DNA of 64,000 nucleotides, from positions 322,501-386,500 of the forward strand of contig NC_132995.1 of assembly GCF_048564905.1 (NCBI RefSeq), written 5' to 3'. Source of the DNA: Vicugna pacos (lineage: Eukaryota; Chordata; Mammalia; Artiodactyla; Camelidae). The notes under the pieces were generated by a model, which was given only the letters and a program-made list of their open reading frames with translations, had not been told where the DNA came from and ran no database searches. The position numbers were made by a program, and so were the translations under genes. Below, piece by piece: positions 11,650 to 24,834 of the stretch; within the stretch, counting starts at the first letter, position 1, and the number at the start of each line of letters is the position of its first letter.

Positions 11650-11980
11650 AGGTCTTGCTGCGGTTCTCAGTGATGGCCGAGTTTTTCCACCTGTTAGTGG
11701 CCACTTCGCTTTCCTGTTCCTTGGCTTAGAGGTTCATTTCCGTAGCTCCTCTTCCCCCAGTAGTTTATGATAAAGGTTTTCCTACGAACGGAAAAGTTGA
11801 GGCACTTGTGCGTCCTTCTAGCAACCCGTTAACATCTGCTTACTTTCTGTATCCCATATACTTGTTCCCTTTGTCCATTCTTTCAGGCATCCACTAACGT
11901 TTTTTGGGATACTTTCAAAGTAAATGGTAGATTTCACTCCACTTCCCCCTCAGCACCTCAGTATGCTTAACAACCTCAAT
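11650..11980. other. ZNF329 intron, nothing recognised
   Basis: GC content falls off after the island; no feature seen. Confidence 0.35.
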
Positions 11981-11984
11981 TAGA

Positions 11985-12430
11985 GTTCAATATTGCTTTT
12001 TAAGTTTTTTTGAGGGAAAACTGACTTACACTGAAATGGGCAGATCTTCATTGTATCACTGGATGAGTTTTGACAAATGTAATCCGAACCTTTATAAAAA
12101 TTACCATCACCCCAAAAAGATCCCTATCCTTTGCCAATTAAAACAGTGGGTTGTTAGAGACTTGGGCTTGTAAAAATATGTTTAGAACACCAAGCTTTTG
12201 TTATTTTTTCCCCCCGCAGTAGGTAATTTTCCTTCATTTTGTTGCTTATTTCTCTCCCTTACCACCCAACTTCTTACTTTGAAAAGTTTTACACCTACAG
12301 AAAAGGTACAGGAATAGTTCAATGAACACTTGTAAAACCATCGATTTACTCAACTTACTAACATTTTATCATATTAGCATTACCTTTCTTTTCTCCCTTC
12401 CTGGAGCACACATATGCACACTCTTTGTGT
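11985..12430 (-). repeat. Old L1M-type LINE fragments
   Basis: GGATGAGTTTTGACAAATGT and GGTACAGGAATAGTTCAATG are phrases of old L1 3' UTRs read backwards. Short, eroded pieces. Confidence 0.6.
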
Positions 12431-13155
12431 TTTACACAACTTACCGCCGAAGAAGATAAAAGATTTATTCCTCCCACAATGAGATTGTCTCAGGAGAGTG
12501 CAGCAGGCTTCTCAAGGTGATCCAAAAATCGCCTGAGAGCGGGAGAAGGAGGCCGACTGGGCTTTCACTGTGATTAGAAAATGGAGATGTCACAAGGGTG
12601 GTCTTGCACTGGCTGGGGCTTGCATGGTTTGAGCTTCTCGCCAACACCAAGGAAAAAGTTCTCAGGCTTTGTTGTTAGTTCACCTGCATGTGGGGCAGAA
12701 GGAGATGGGGAAGTGTACTGTTGGAGGGGGAGGTGGGGGTTGAAAGCTGTCAGCAGTCAGTTAATCAAAAATGAAGTCAGACTGTTGATCACAGTTGGTA
12801 ATGGGGTGGGTAACTTTATTAGGACAGGGCTAAAGTTGGTGGCAAACTATTTTTGTTAACAAATGTATCATTTGAAGAAGTAACCATTATCATGTGTGGT
12901 CCACAGAGATGGCAAGAACCATGCAGGTGGGGTCAGACTGCTGAAATCTGGCCACCATTGATGTCAAACATCCAGTCACTGGCCGTAAGTGGATCCCTCC
13001 AAAGGGTCATAGACACTGGGTATAAAGCCTTTCAGAGGTGAGTGCCTGGGAATGGAATTCTGTGCCAGCTTGGCACATCCCCATAAAACTATAACTTCTC
13101 TCATGAAGTCTCAAGGTACCAGAAACATGCCAAGTGGATTCTAGACTAGGAGTTC
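12430..13155. other. ZNF329 intron, unclassified
   Basis: Possibly an eroded interspersed repeat; I cannot assign it. No exon-like element with both splice sites was noticed. Confidence 0.3.
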
Positions 13156-13159
13156 TGAC

Positions 13160-14440
13160 CCTGACAAATTCAACTCTTGCTTATCTTTTTACTAATTTAT
13201 TTTCTGTCTCTACATTTGCCTATTGTAGACATTTCATATAAGTGTAGTCCTTTGTTTTGGTTTCTTTCACTTAACAATGTTTTCAAGATTCATCCACATT
13301 GTAGCCTGTATCAGTACTTGGTTCATTTCTATGGATGGATAATATTCCATTGTATGGATATATTGCATTTTGTTTATCCATTCATCAGTTGATGGACATT
13401 TGAGTTGCTTCCATTTTGGATGTGTTACAAATGAACATTCATGTACGAGGTTTTATTTTGTTTTGTTTGGACATGTTTTCATTTCTCTTGGATAACCTAG
13501 GAATGGAACTGACATAGGGACGTGGTATCTCAATGTGGTTTTGATTTGCATTTTCCTTATGGTTAATAATATTGAGCGTCTTTTCATGTGCTTATTGGCC
13601 ATTTGTATATCTTCTTTGGAGAACTGTCTACTCAGATCCTTTTCCCATTTATGAAATGGGTTATTGGTCTTTTCATTATTGAATTCTAAGAGTTGTTTAT
13701 TCTGGATACCAGTGCCTTATCAGATATATGACTGGCAGGTATTTTATCCTGTCCTGTGAGTTGTCTTTTTCCTTTCTTAGTAACAGTCTTTGAAGCATGA
13801 AACGTTTTGATTTTTTGTGTGTGTATATATGTATATGTATTTTTTATGTGTGTATATATATATGTATATTTTTAAATTGAAGAATAGTCAGTTTGCAGTG
13901 TTGTGCCAGTTTCTGATGTACAGCATAATGCTTCAGTCATACATGAACATACATATATTCATTTTCATATTCTTTTTCACCATTTGTTACTATAAGATAT
14001 TGAATATAGTTCCCTGTGCTATACAGTATAAACTTGTTTATCAGATTTTGTGAGAATTCTCCAATATTTTGAAGCGAGAGACACTTCAGAATTCAGTAGT
14101 GTGCTGTGCAATTCATGGGTTTGTAGATGTAATTCTTGGTGTATTTGTAGGAGAGGACGATCTGTGAGTCTCTCTACTCCCCCAGCTTGGCACGTCCCCC
14201 AAGAGGTTTTAATTTTTATTAATCCAGTTCATCTGCTTTGTCAGTTGTACTTTTGGTGTTGGATTCAATTTTCTGAAGATTTCTGTCTATGTTTTTCTTT
14301 TAAGAGTTGTGTAGTTTTAGCCCTTATATTTAGGTTTGTGATGCAGTTTGAGTTAATTTTTTTGTATTGCTCACTCTTTATGATCAATAGTTGCAGTGTG
14401 CCTCTTACCATAATGAAAATTTTATAGATTATATCAAATA
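13160..14440 (-). repeat. L1 LINE fragments with a younger L1 3' end inside
   Basis: Old L1 antisense text (GATAATATTCCATTGTATGG, TTGCATTTTCCTTATGGTTA, and 14215-14440) is interrupted by a younger 3' end at 13858-14045 (TAGTCAGTTTGCAGTGTTGT, TTCCCTGTGCTATACAGTAT). The part 14046-14210 is unclear. Confidence 0.7.
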
Positions 14441-14444
14441 TTAA

Positions 14445-15740
14445 TATAATTTTAAAGATTATAAAGTTTTATGTGCATGTGAGGAATCAATAAAAGGAAA
14501 AGCATTGGAATTAAAAATTTTATTTCTATATTTAAATGCCTGGCACAGCTACCTGGAAGACATAGGGAGTGGTCTGGTGCTGGAGGCCGTAGGCTTGGAG
14601 TAGGAGAAATAGGATGGCCTTCCTTGTCTTTAGTGAAACTGAATGAGGTGAGGTATGGCTGGACACTGCTGCAATATGAGTGTTGTGGAAGTGGGTCCAG
14701 ACCAGGTGTATTTAATAGGAAAGGAAGAAATACAATACCTTAGTGGAAGCAGGTTCTAAGCACTTATGCATTTAAGGCATCTAGGCAGCCTAGGATGATC
14801 TGGGGTGACAGGTGAAGGGTCAGTTACCCCCTCTGTTATGACTTGGAACAGCATCAGGACAATTTATCATAGAAGGCAGTTCTCCAGACAGACCTGAAGT
14901 CTCAGCATATACTGGGGCTACATTCAGTGTGCAGAAAGCCTTAGAGACGACCTTATCTGGCCATGGAGAGGAGAAATTAATACTGGGGCTTCAGAGAAGT
15001 GGTATTGTGGATATCTGAGGACAGGGTCAGAGGAGGGGGGCGTGGAAACAGAGAACCCTCATAATTTGTGGACAACATTGAGATGAATTTTTTGACAACA
15101 TAGTTTTTGTATTATTGTACTGCTGAAAATAGCAGTATACAGATATGTATGAGGGCATACATACTGTGAGATTTTTAGAATAACCTTAATTAATGAAATT
15201 CAGCGCAATTCCTGCCTTAAATACCCTTATTTAATACTATTTCCCTAAGTCTGTCCTGACGTCTGCCTGTATACTTGTGATTATTTGTTCTTTTTGCGGT
15301 AGCCTCACTATGGCACTCAGGCCCGCACTGATTGAGGGCAAAGTTGGAAGAGCCAGTTTTCATCAAGGAGAAGGTGGTAAAATAGGAATGAGGTCATGAA
15401 TTCAGGGCTGTATTTGGATTTCCTTTCGGCTTCCCTCTCCTAAACAAAAACTGCTTTTCCCTAATGTCTTGTAGCACATGTGGTATTGCTGTGTACCACG
15501 GTACTCCAGGCTGACACCTGCAAGGACGTGGCCCACAGGATAGTCAAGCAGCATGTGGGGTTGTCCCCAGCATGGTGGCAGATCTCTGTCCCTGGCTCAG
15601 CCCCATCAGATACTGGCAGTTCCCGCTGCTTCTGTCTTTGTGATAACCTGACACCTCCACAGATTTCCAGATGCCCCCAGGGAAAGTACTGCCAAGGTTG
15701 AGCTGCAGGTCAGGCTGGGGGAAACTTGTCCCCTTATAGG
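14445..15740. other. ZNF329 intron, nothing recognised
   Basis: A short open frame at 15480-15701 has no motif I know and is probably chance. Confidence 0.35.
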
Positions 15741-15744
15741 TATA

Positions 15745-16830
15745 AATTTACTTGTCACAGCTTTATTGAGATGTAATTCATATACCATATGATTCATTCA
15801 TTTAAACTGCACAACTCAGGGTTTTTAGTATATTCACAAAGTTGTGTAACCATCACCACTGTGTAATTCCAGAACATTTTCATCAGTCCAAGAAGAAACT
15901 GCCTACCCATTAGCAATCACTCTCCATACTCCCTTCTCCCAGCTCCTGGCAACCAATAGTTGACTTTCAGTATGTATGGAATTGCCTGTTCTGGATGCTG
16001 CATATAAATAGGATCAGACAATATGGAATCTTCTGTGTCTGAGTTCCTTCACTGAGCATAATGTTTTTAAGACTCATCTGTGTTGTTGAAGCATTTGTCA
16101 GTACTTCATTCTTTCTTAAGGCTGAAGAATATTCCATTGTGTGTATGTCCACATTTTGTTTATCCATTCGTCGGTTGATAGACATTTATTTAGGTAGTTT
16201 CCATTTTTGTTTATCATGAATAGTGCTGGTGTGCCCTCATAATTTGTGTAGAAGTTTATGTGTAATCATGTTTACATTTTTACTGAGTTTTTACCTAGGA
16301 ATGGAATTCCTAGGTCGTATAACTGTGTTTACTTTTTGAGAAACCGTCAGACTGTTTTGCAAAGCGAAACAGTTTTAAATTCCCTACACCGTTTTACATT
16401 CCCCCAGTGGTGTGTGAGGGTTCCAGTTTCTCCACGTACTCACATCATGTGTTACTGTCCTTTCTTTGATATTGGCCACACTAGTGGGTGTGAAGTGGTA
16501 TCTCACTGTGTTTTTGTTTAGTTTCCCTCATGGCTAATGATGTTGATCATTTTTTCATGTGCTTATTGGCCATCTGTATGTCTTCTTTGGAGAAATGTCT
16601 TTTGAGATCTTTTGCGTATTTTTAAAATTTGGATTGTCTTGTTATTACTGGGTAAGAGTTCTTTTTATATCTTCTACAAGTCCTTTATCAGATATTTGCT
16701 TTGTAAATATTTTCTCCCATTCGGTAGTTTGTCTTTTTACGTTCTTAAAAAGTCTTTAAGAAAGTGTAAGTGTTATTTCAATAAAGTCTTGTTTCAATTT
16801 CTTATTTCTGTTATAGATGAAATGGATAAT
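15745..16830 (-). repeat. L1 LINE fragment
   Basis: Antisense L1: AGCTTTATTGAGATGTAATT, GTGTAACCATCACCACTGTG, TCTTTGGAGAAATGTCTTTT. The order is collinear with an old L1 3' half. Confidence 0.8.
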
Positions 16831-16834
16831 TCCT

Positions 16835-17385
16835 TTACTCCTGCTCCCTCCCACACCCCCAAGACAGTCACGATCACAGCTTTGTTAGGTGTGTTGCCAG
16901 GGCATTTTAATATTTTTACTTCCAAAATATTTTGTGTGTCTAAACATTTCTCTAAGTGGTATCACCCTGTGTATGTCTGACTTGCTTCCTTTAAGTGCAC
17001 ACATGCATCCTGCCCGCTATAGACCTGTGGGGAGGTGCTCTCCATCTTGTGTTCACAGGACAACTACAGGCCACCCAGGCCCAGTCTACTCAGAAGGCTC
17101 AGGATGGGCAATGTGCGGCATGGCGACAGGGCAGCCTCAAGAGGCCTGCAAGTAGGAGTGTCCAGGAGGGACAGCTGGGGACGTGAGCTCCTGACCAGCT
17201 GGCCCCTCTGCATCGCTGTTGAGTGCTGTGGACCTAGCAGGCATCTGGGTCTTGGTCTGGGCTTCAGAGTGAGCAGTTCTGATGTTTTCTCAGATGTGAC
17301 GTTTACCTTAATTCCCCATGTTCCTATGTGTTAAGAATTTCCACATAAGGTGAAGGGGTCTACTGCTTTAATCCGGGAGCATATT
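16835..17385. other. ZNF329 intron, unclassified
   Basis: GC is higher at 17000-17280 and several open frames overlap. I see no splice sites or protein motifs to support an exon. Confidence 0.3.
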
Positions 17386-17389
17386 GATC

Positions 17390-18690
17390 ATGAGTCTGGG
17401 TGAGATTTCTTCGAATTACTTTGTGAATTTATTGAGATGGGGTGTAGGGGGCTGTCTTCTCTTTTTACCTGAAAATGTGGGGAATTGTATCAGTAGGTGT
17501 TCTAATGTTTCATAGTCCTTGCTTTCCTAGGATAAATCCAGCGTTGCCATTTTGGTAACTTTCTTCTATTTCTAAAGTCTCGTTTTCATGATGAAGATCA
17601 CTTATGTGTGCCTTCTTGTTCTTTTTTTATGATTACTCTTGTCAATGCTATATCTATTTCATTGGTCTTTTTAAGTAATAGGCTTTTGTTTTTCTTGATC
17701 TTCTTGGCTGTTTCCTTGTTTTCAGTTTTTGTAATTTCTGCTCTTACTGTCACCTCCCTCCCACCTCCTGTTGGTTTACTCTGCGGCTCTTTCCCTTAAG
17801 TCTTAAGTGGAACAGTGAGCTACTAGTCTTCAGTCTTCTCTGTAAAACGTAAGTACCAAAGACCAACATTTTCTACCTAGGAGCTGCATTAGCTGCATCC
17901 TCTTTTGCCACACGTTTTGAGGTGTACCATTTCCATCGTTCAGTTCTTTGTGTTTTCCAAGTAGATGTTTTCTAACTTTCATCAAGATATCTCTTTGATC
18001 TGTGAATTAATAAGAAACAGGTTTTTATTTTTTCAAGGTTTTTTTTTTTTGCATTTTGTTTTCTTTCTGTTACTGGTTTTTAATTTGACCACATTTATTG
18101 TCAACAGATTGTGGCCTGGCCTTTGTTGAACTTGTTCTTTGGACCATTTACGATCAGGTAGCAAATTTTCCACTTGTGCTTGGAAAGCCTTCGGTTCTGG
18201 TTGGTGGTGGCTCTTCATCCAGCTGTGGGACCAGGCTGGTTAGTTATAGTCTCTCATGCTTATCTCTGTTCAGTTTTCTGAATTTCCATTTCTGAGAGAG
18301 GTTCATTGAGCCCCCCACCCACCGCCCATATGGTTGGATTTGCTGGCTTTGCTCTGTATTGGAGGCAAGCTGTTAATGTAGACATCTTTGCCATTGTTAT
18401 ATTGCCGCTCCATCAACTTGAATAGCAAAGTATGGTTAGCCAAGAACCGTGCAGTCTTTGTTTGGTTAGCATTTGTCTGTTCCAAGCATTTGCTTTTGTC
18501 TTCTGTGCCCTTCTGCTTTGGTGTGTCTGTTACAAACACATTTTTAATGCCATCTGACAGAATGTCTTGATCTTGCCCTTTAAGGCCACTTACGTTTATT
18601 GTTACTGGTGGTGTCCTATTTCATACTTTCTATTGTAACCTGTCCTTTCTGTGCTTTCCCCCCTTATCAGCTTCTTTTGGATTGATCTGA
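17390..18690 (-). repeat. L1 LINE ORF2 fragments, antisense
   Basis: CTTGCTTTCCTAGGATAAAT, TTCATTGGTCTTTTTAAGTA and AAGGCCACTTACGTTTATTG are L1 ORF2 phrases read backwards. Several gaps and many substitutions. Confidence 0.7.
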
Positions 18691-18734
18691 TGGTGTTTTT
18701 TTTTTCCCTTTATTGATCTTTTCTCCTGCAACAG

Positions 18735-18935
18735 GGTTTTTCCACTTCAGCACTGCCGACATTTGGGCTGGGTCATTCTATGCTGTGAGGGGCTGTCCAG
18801 GGTTTTAAAGAGTGTTTAGCGGCATCCCTAGATCCCAGTAGCCTCTGCCCCTCTGTCATGACAACTGAAAATGTCCCCAGACATTGCCAGGTGTCCCCGG
18901 GGAGTAGGACCATCTCTGGTTGAGAACCACTGCTC
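18735..18935 (-). repeat. MER5A-like hAT-Charlie DNA transposon
   Basis: AATGTCCCCAGACATTGCCA and the terminal GGTTGAGAACCACTG match the reverse of MER5A as remembered. Non-autonomous and mammal-wide. Confidence 0.75.
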
Positions 18936-18999
18936 TGTGGGCTTGGAAGTTTGTTTGTTTTTTTTCGAACTTTTTTTTTATTGAGTTATAGTCATTTTA

Positions 19000-20210
19000 C
19001 AATGTTGTCAAATGGTTTGGAAGTTTTACACAACATTTATTCTTTTTTTCCTGACTTGACCACGTCTGATCATGAATAACGTGTGAGAATGCCAGGGCAC
19101 TTAATTTTGTCCCCTTTTTCCGCCTCACTGCCTCTCGATATTTTAGTCCATCCTGTTGTTACGCCCCGAGGCATTGTTATTGCTGCATTTTATGTGGTCA
19201 TCACTGGGTTTGATTTACATACACAGTCTCTCCGTTCCTTCCTTCTGGGTTTTTTTCCTGAAGAACAGTCTTTCTATTCTTCTGGCCAGTGTCCTGGGAG
19301 ATAAACTTTGCTTCTGCTTTTCTGAATCTGTCTTTTTCTTACCTTCATTCTTGAACAATAATGTGACTGACCGTTTTTCCCTCATCATTTTGAAAGTACC
19401 CTTCCATTATCATCAGGTTTCTGTTTTTGTTACCTAGTGGTGCTGTTCATCCCCATTGGTGGTCTGTCTGCTTCCCGCTGGCCTTTAAGAATGACCACCC
19501 CCTTAGGCATAGCTTGCTCTCCAGGTATTCCCTGGACTCGTGCTTTCTGAGTCTGAGATGCCGCCAAGTGGAACTGGGAGGTGGTGGAAGGTGCCCGTTT
19601 CATGTCTCCACTACGCCTCTAGCTGAGCAGACTGACCTCTGTACGCACCCCCCAGCTGTCTTCCTGCAAGACCTGCCCACACCTTGTTTTACTTTTACTC
19701 ACATGAAATGTGCGTATTTTGTGTTCTTCAAGTAGCAGGTTTGTAACTGCCTACATGATGATGGGAATGAGCAAATATTTATGTTTTCAGGACATTTTTA
19801 TTTCTTCTCCATGAAATGCCTCTTTTATTCTTTACCTTTTGTGTGTGTGTGTGTGTGTGCTTTCTGTGAGAATTTTTTAATAGATCTTGGGCACTATTCC
19901 TTTGTCTCTTTTATACTTTATAGTATCATCTCTCCAGCTGCCACTTGTGTTTTGACTCTTATTGTGTCTTGTTGTTTGGAATTTTTTTATGTTGGTATCA
20001 AAGTTGTTGATCTTTGTATGGCTTTTGCTTACTAAGCCATTTTGATCAAGGACTCCCCCATTCATGAAGGTACCCTTCATAATTTAAGCCTTGAATTTAT
20101 GTTAAGGTCTTTATCCATTTGAAATTAAAAAAAAAAACTTCCCTGAGGTAAGGGTCTAATTTCATTTTACGTGGAGAAAAAAACATTGAGAGCCAGTTGT
20201 CTTGATATCA
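19000..20210 (-). repeat. Old L1 LINE fragments
   Basis: Pieces at about 19005-19430 and 19780-20200 read as reversed L1 (TTATTGAGTTATAGTCATTT; TTTATCCATTTGAAATTAAA). The part between them is unclear. A short GT run lies at 19843-19858. Confidence 0.55.
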
Positions 20211-20214
20211 TCAA

Positions 20215-20870
20215 GTCAGAGGGGTGGAGGGTGGTTAGAGAAAGGTGAACAATGTTGAGGACATTGGCAGCCGCTTAGAGAACTGTCCTTTCCAGCTCAG
20301 AGCCAGCCTCAGACATGATGTAATTCTCACAATAACCCCGCAGGGAGGTCATTGACAGATCTAGGAATTCAGAACTTTCAGGTCACCAGACCTGTGCTGT
20401 GTCCCATCCATGAAGGCAGAGCTCTGCTATAAAGGTGGGGTGAGAACTGCTCACTCAGTGCTGCATAAGCCCACTGTGAAGTGCAGGCCCTGGAGTGTGT
20501 GCTGATTGTTGGTAGGGGCAGTGGGTGGTGAGGATAAGCACACAGCAGCTGAGATGGTGTTCTTGTGTAAGCAGTGACACCTGGCCCTGGTCTCCCACAT
20601 GAGGGGCTAATCCTTCTGGTGACATTTCCCCCCAACACCGTTCCTCCTGCCTGTTCTCTGGGAGGATGAAAATGCCATGTGGCCCTTCTTGAACGTGTTC
20701 TTGGCTCCATCCCTTGACTTTCACTTTATCTCCCACCTTCTATAGATGTGAATTTGAAAAAGAAAACTGGTAAAGATACACACCCACACGCCTGGCCTAT
20801 CACCATTTTTCATTCCTCTTCCAGGTACAGCTTTGTGTATTTAAGTCTGTCTTTTTCATTCTTTACTTTC
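20215..20870. other. 3' end of the ZNF329 intron
   Basis: Nothing recognised until the polypyrimidine tract and the acceptor CTTTACTTTCCAG ending at 20873. Confidence 0.4.
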
Positions 20871-20893
20871 CAGCCTGAGACACGAGATTGAAA

Positions 20894-22513
20894 ATGACAG
20901 CTCAGAACATTCCTGCAGAAGAACTATCCTGTGACATGGAGGTGGAAGGATTTACGAGGGAGGGTCCTCATTTCTCCATTCTAGGTGAAAGTTGGGACTG
21001 TGAGAACCAAGAGGGTCATTTGAGGCAATCAGCTGTAACTCAGGAGGAACCAGGAGCTCAGGAAGCAGTTCGTGAATATCCTGGGTTTGGGGAGCATTTG
21101 AGTGTGAGCCCAGACCTTCCACAACATCAGAGAGTTTCTGCAGCAAATGGTTTCCATGTACACAGCTCAGATGTTAAAAGTCTAAATTGTGACCCAGCTT
21201 TACACAGTTGTCAGAAAAGCTGTATAGCTAAGAGAACAGGTAACAGTGACACTTGTGGGAAAGCCTTCAACCATCCCATGGAAGTTTTTCAGTTTGGAAG
21301 AACTCAAACTAGAGAGAAACCCTATAAACATGTTGAAAGTGTGAAGCCTTTTAACCATTTTGCCTCTCTTGGTGAGCAAAAAATAATGAAAAGAGGTAAG
21401 AAACTGTATGAGGGTAAGGACTTTGGGGACATCTTTGCCCTGAGTTCATCTCTTACTGAAAACAGGAGGAGCGGCCCTGGAGAGAAGCTGTATAAATGTG
21501 CTGAATGTGGCAAGTGCTTCAAACGGAACTCTTCTCTTGTTTTGCATCACCGAACTCACACTGGAGAGAAACCTTATACCTGTAGTGAGTGTGGAAAATC
21601 CTTCTCCAAGAACTACAACCTGATTGTACATCAAAGAATCCATACAGGAGAGAAGCCCTATAAATGCAGTAAATGTGGGAAAGCCTTCAGCGATGGGTCA
21701 GCTCTGACGCAACACCAGAGAATTCACACTGGGGAGAAACCTTACGAATGCTTAGAATGTGGAAAAACCTTCAACCGAAATTCATCCCTGATTCTGCATC
21801 AAAGGACTCATACAGGGGAGAAACCGTATAGATGTAATGAGTGTGGGAAACCTTTCACCGACATCTCTCACCTCACCGTGCATCTCAGGATCCACACTGG
21901 GGAGAAGCCCTACGAATGCAGCAGGTGCGGAAAGGCCTTCCGAGACGGCTCTTACCTCACTCAGCATGAGAGGACGCACACTGGAGAGAAGCCCTTCGAA
22001 TGTGTGGAATGCGGGAAATCCTTCAACCGGAACTCTCACCTCATCGTGCATCAAAAAATCCATTCTGGGGAGAAACCCTATGAGTGTAATGAATGTGGGA
22101 AAACTTTCATTGAGAGTGCTTACCTCATCAGGCACCAGAGGATCCATACTGGCGAGAAGCCCTATGGCTGTGACCAGTGTCAGAAGCTTTTCAGGAACAT
22201 TGCCGGCCTCATCCGTCACCAGAGGACTCATACTGGCGAGAAGCCCTATGAGTGTAGTCAGTGTGGCAAAGCTTTCAGGGACAGCTCCTGTCTGACCAAG
22301 CACCAGAGAATTCACACTAAGGAGACCCCATACCAGTGTCCAGAATGTGGAAAGTCCTTCAAGCAGAACTCTCACCTGGCAGTGCATCAGAGACTCCACA
22401 GCAGGGAGGGTCCCAGCCATTGTCCTCAGTGTGGGAAAGCATTCAGAAGGAGCTCTTCCCTCATCCGGCACCAAAGATCACACCCGGGAGAACAGCCTGT
22501 GGACACTTCATGA
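20894..22513 (+). CDS. ZNF329: ZNF329, 12-finger C2H2 protein
   Basis: One uninterrupted coding exon gives 539 residues. Residues 1-199 form an N-terminal region without KRAB or SCAN (motifs such as [15 protein letters not shown] and KSFNHF-like repeats). Residues 200-530 are twelve C2H2 fingers, all with both Cys and both His, joined mostly by TGEKP linkers; the linkers after fingers 7, 10 and 11 vary (SGEKP, TKETP, SREGP). The protein matches human ZNF329 nearly throughout from memory. The acceptor at 20873 fits. I chose ATG 20894: the human start, four codons upstream, reads ACG here, while TTG 20888 lies in frame but is not a usual start. It should be a nuclear DNA-binding protein; its target is not known to me. 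Without KRAB, repression through TRIM28 is not expected. A decayed paralogue lies at 29.9 kb. Confidence 0.95.
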   Translation: MTAQNIPAEELSCDMEVEGFTREGPHFSILGESWDCENQEGHLRQSAVTQEEPGAQEAVREYPGFGEHLSVSPDLPQHQRVSAANGFHVHSSDVKSLNCDPALHSCQKSCIAKRTGNSDTCGKAFNHPMEVFQFGRTQTREKPYKHVESVKPFNHFASLGEQKIMKRGKKLYEGKDFGDIFALSSSLTENRRSGPGEKLYKCAECGKCFKRNSSLVLHHRTHTGEKPYTCSECGKSFSKNYNLIVHQRIHTGEKPYKCSKCGKAFSDGSALTQHQRIHTGEKPYECLECGKTFNRNSSLILHQRTHTGEKPYRCNECGKPFTDISHLTVHLRIHTGEKPYECSRCGKAFRDGSYLTQHERTHTGEKPFECVECGKSFNRNSHLIVHQKIHSGEKPYECNECGKTFIESAYLIRHQRIHTGEKPYGCDQCQKLFRNIAGLIRHQRTHTGEKPYECSQCGKAFRDSSCLTKHQRIHTKETPYQCPECGKSFKQNSHLAVHQRLHSREGPSHCPQCGKAFRRSSSLIRHQRSHPGEQPVDTS

Positions 22514-23490
22514 ACTTGGGCCACACTCGTCTTCCAACTTGCTGTCAAAAACCTGTGTGAAGGAGCAGCGTCTTCAGGGCTGGCTCCTCCCTGTCAGTGG
22601 AAAAGACTGCTTTGAGCTATCCAGTGCATCGGTGGATATGAAACAGTCCTTAGCCATACTGTTAAGTTGGTACATGAGGGAATTCTCGGAGAGAATACAG
22701 GATGGTAAGAGACGTGGCAGAGGCTTCAGGGATGACCCAGCCTATACCAAACCCAGTCGTGCATACACTGGAATAAAACCTGCAGGAGTCGGGAAGGTGC
22801 TTCCCCAGAGGCCCACCTACCCCTGCGTCAGAGTCCTTAAACGGGGGAGGACCTGTGTGACCGGGTGAGGGACCCTTCAACAGAAAGCTCCTGCCTTGCT
22901 GGAGGGAAGCAAACTCTTACTTGATCCACTGAGGGGCACTTTTGGCGGGAGCCCTTCCCGTCTTCTCTGTATCAGCAAAGGCAACCTTTGGGAGGCCCCA
23001 CACAGTGCTCCATCCCACAGCAGCCACACACAGTGGGTTGCTGTTTGAATGTGTTTCTGTGCTGTGGTCCTGCAAGATGCTGAGGACTCATTTCAGGAGA
23101 GGCAGCTGGACGAGGAAGTTGCTTGTGAGTGGACAGTGGTGTTGTCCCTCTTAAGAGGAGGCTGAAGCAGGCTCCTGCCAAGAGGGAGGGGCTGCTGCTA
23201 TGTGTGACGCATCGCTCTAGTTGTTGAGACAAAAAACACTGAGTTGTGTGTTTACGTTGTCCCCCCTCATCGTTCATTTGGGACACTTCTGACCTGTTCC
23301 ACGCGGCCATTGCCAGACCATAACGATGAAGGTTTTGTGGCTGTGTTGAAAATGCTTGTGATATGGCTGGCAACCAGAAGCATGAAATGGAAGGTTTGCT
23401 GTTGCTGCAGCCACGCAAAGATGTGCACACATACGGATGTAGGTTGGAAGTTGATCATGGAGAAATAAACATGGTTTTCCAAGAGGACTG
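22514..23490 (+). other. ZNF329: ZNF329 3' UTR with polyadenylation signals
   Basis: No further coding. AATAAA occurs at 23464-23469, and a second at 23552-23557. The first is well placed for cleavage near 23485. Confidence 0.6.
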
Positions 23491-23639
23491 TTAACTGTGT
23501 ATGATTTTTCTTCTATTACAAATCATGCATTGTTAAAATAAGTTGATGAGGAATAAAAAGGTGGAGATAAAAGGAGGTGAGTTTGGGGTTTCTTTGGACC
23601 TTTTTAAAACCAGAAGTGACTTGGTCAGGGTCACAGGGC

Positions 23640-24050
23640 AGCTGTAAGCATGAATGGAGGGCAATTTCTCTGGAATCGGCATCCCACAGCTCGGGACATG
23701 AGTAATTTCCTTCTTTGGGACTTGAATCGTGAGAGGGTGTTACTATGGAGGAGAGGGTGGGTCTCAGAGAATGGGGAGTCAGAGGCCACAGAGAGGTCTG
23801 GGAGGACCTGGGAGCACCCCTTCCAAGGCCGTGTGTTGCTGCCTGGGTGAGAGCTGCCGCCTGGGAGCTCTGGGCGGCTGCCCTTGGAACTGTGACAAGC
23901 TTTTCTGGAGGCAGAGTCGGGGGAAGGCTGCTGAGTGAATGGAAGCTGTGAGATGATAAGTCTGTGTTGTTTTAAGCTGCGAGGTTTGTGGTAATTTGTT
24001 CCGGCAACAACAAAAAAACTTAACACAAGCCTGGTGGAAGAAGCAGCAAA
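23640..24050 (+). repeat. Fossil ERVL-MaLR LTR (MLT1-like)
   Basis: GTGTTGTTTTAAGCTGC followed by TTTGTGGTAATTTGTTCC is the usual end of a MaLR LTR. No internal region seen; ancient and eroded. Confidence 0.6.
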
Positions 24051-24114
24051 TACTGTGAGCCCTAACACAGGTTACCTCTGTTGTCGTCTTAATTTTTTTG
24101 GCCTGGCCATAATG

Positions 24115-24185
24115 TTTTGCTTTGTTTTTAATTAAAGTATAGTTGATTTCCAGTGTCGTGTTAGTTTCTGGTGTCTTCTGGCCGT
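24115..24185 (-). repeat. Short L1 3'-end fragment
   Basis: TTAAAGTATAGTTGATTTCC and CGTGTTAGTTTCTGGTGT repeat the reversed L1 3' end. Confidence 0.65.
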
Positions 24186-24199
24186 AATGTTTTAATTGA

Positions 24200-24640
24200 T
24201 AGCAACTGTCGCCTCCACGTCCCATCTCCTCCCATCTCCCCCTTGGTCACTCTGTTCAAGTTTCCGTGGCCTCCCTGCTCTTCCTGAGACACACCAGGCA
24301 CGCTCTCATGTCAGGGCCCCTGCAATGCCCGTTCTCTCTGGGGATCCTCTTCCCCCAACACATCAAGCTCATTTCCTCACCTCCTGCAGTTCATCAGTTG
24401 CACATCACCTTCTCAGTGAGGCCTTCTCTGACTACTGTGTTTAAAATTGCAACCGCCCCTGCCCAACACAGACACTCCGTCCTCTTTCCCTGCTTTATGT
24501 CCCTCCAAGGCATCCCCACCATCCAGGGCTTGTTCATCTTCCCTGCTGGACTGTAAACACCTTGTTCTGTCTTCTTGGCCTCCCTGGCTGTTGTAATACT
24601 GCAGCAGGTACTCAGTAAATGTTTGTTGAGCTAAGAGTTA
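24200..24640 (+). repeat. L2 LINE 3' part
   Basis: TCAGTGAGGCCTTCTCTGAC and the final CTCAGTAAATGTTTGTTGAG are L2 3' hallmarks. Confidence 0.65.
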
Positions 24641-24834
24641 GATGGAGGTAAACCAGCACAGGTGAACAGTGGGCAGCCATGCTGTGGGTGCATGTCTTTG
24701 TTTTTTCCCGATTCTAAGGTAATTCTTGCTCACTGAAGGCCAAGACTTGCAATGTCCAGAAAAACATGAAAATAAGAAATCACATCTGGAGTCTAACCTT
24801 CCACCAGCAATCATTCATGTTTTGGAAAACATCT

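Noticed and set aside
21782-22474. 230-codon minus-strand frame in ZNF329
   Set aside because: Antisense shadow of the finger exon.
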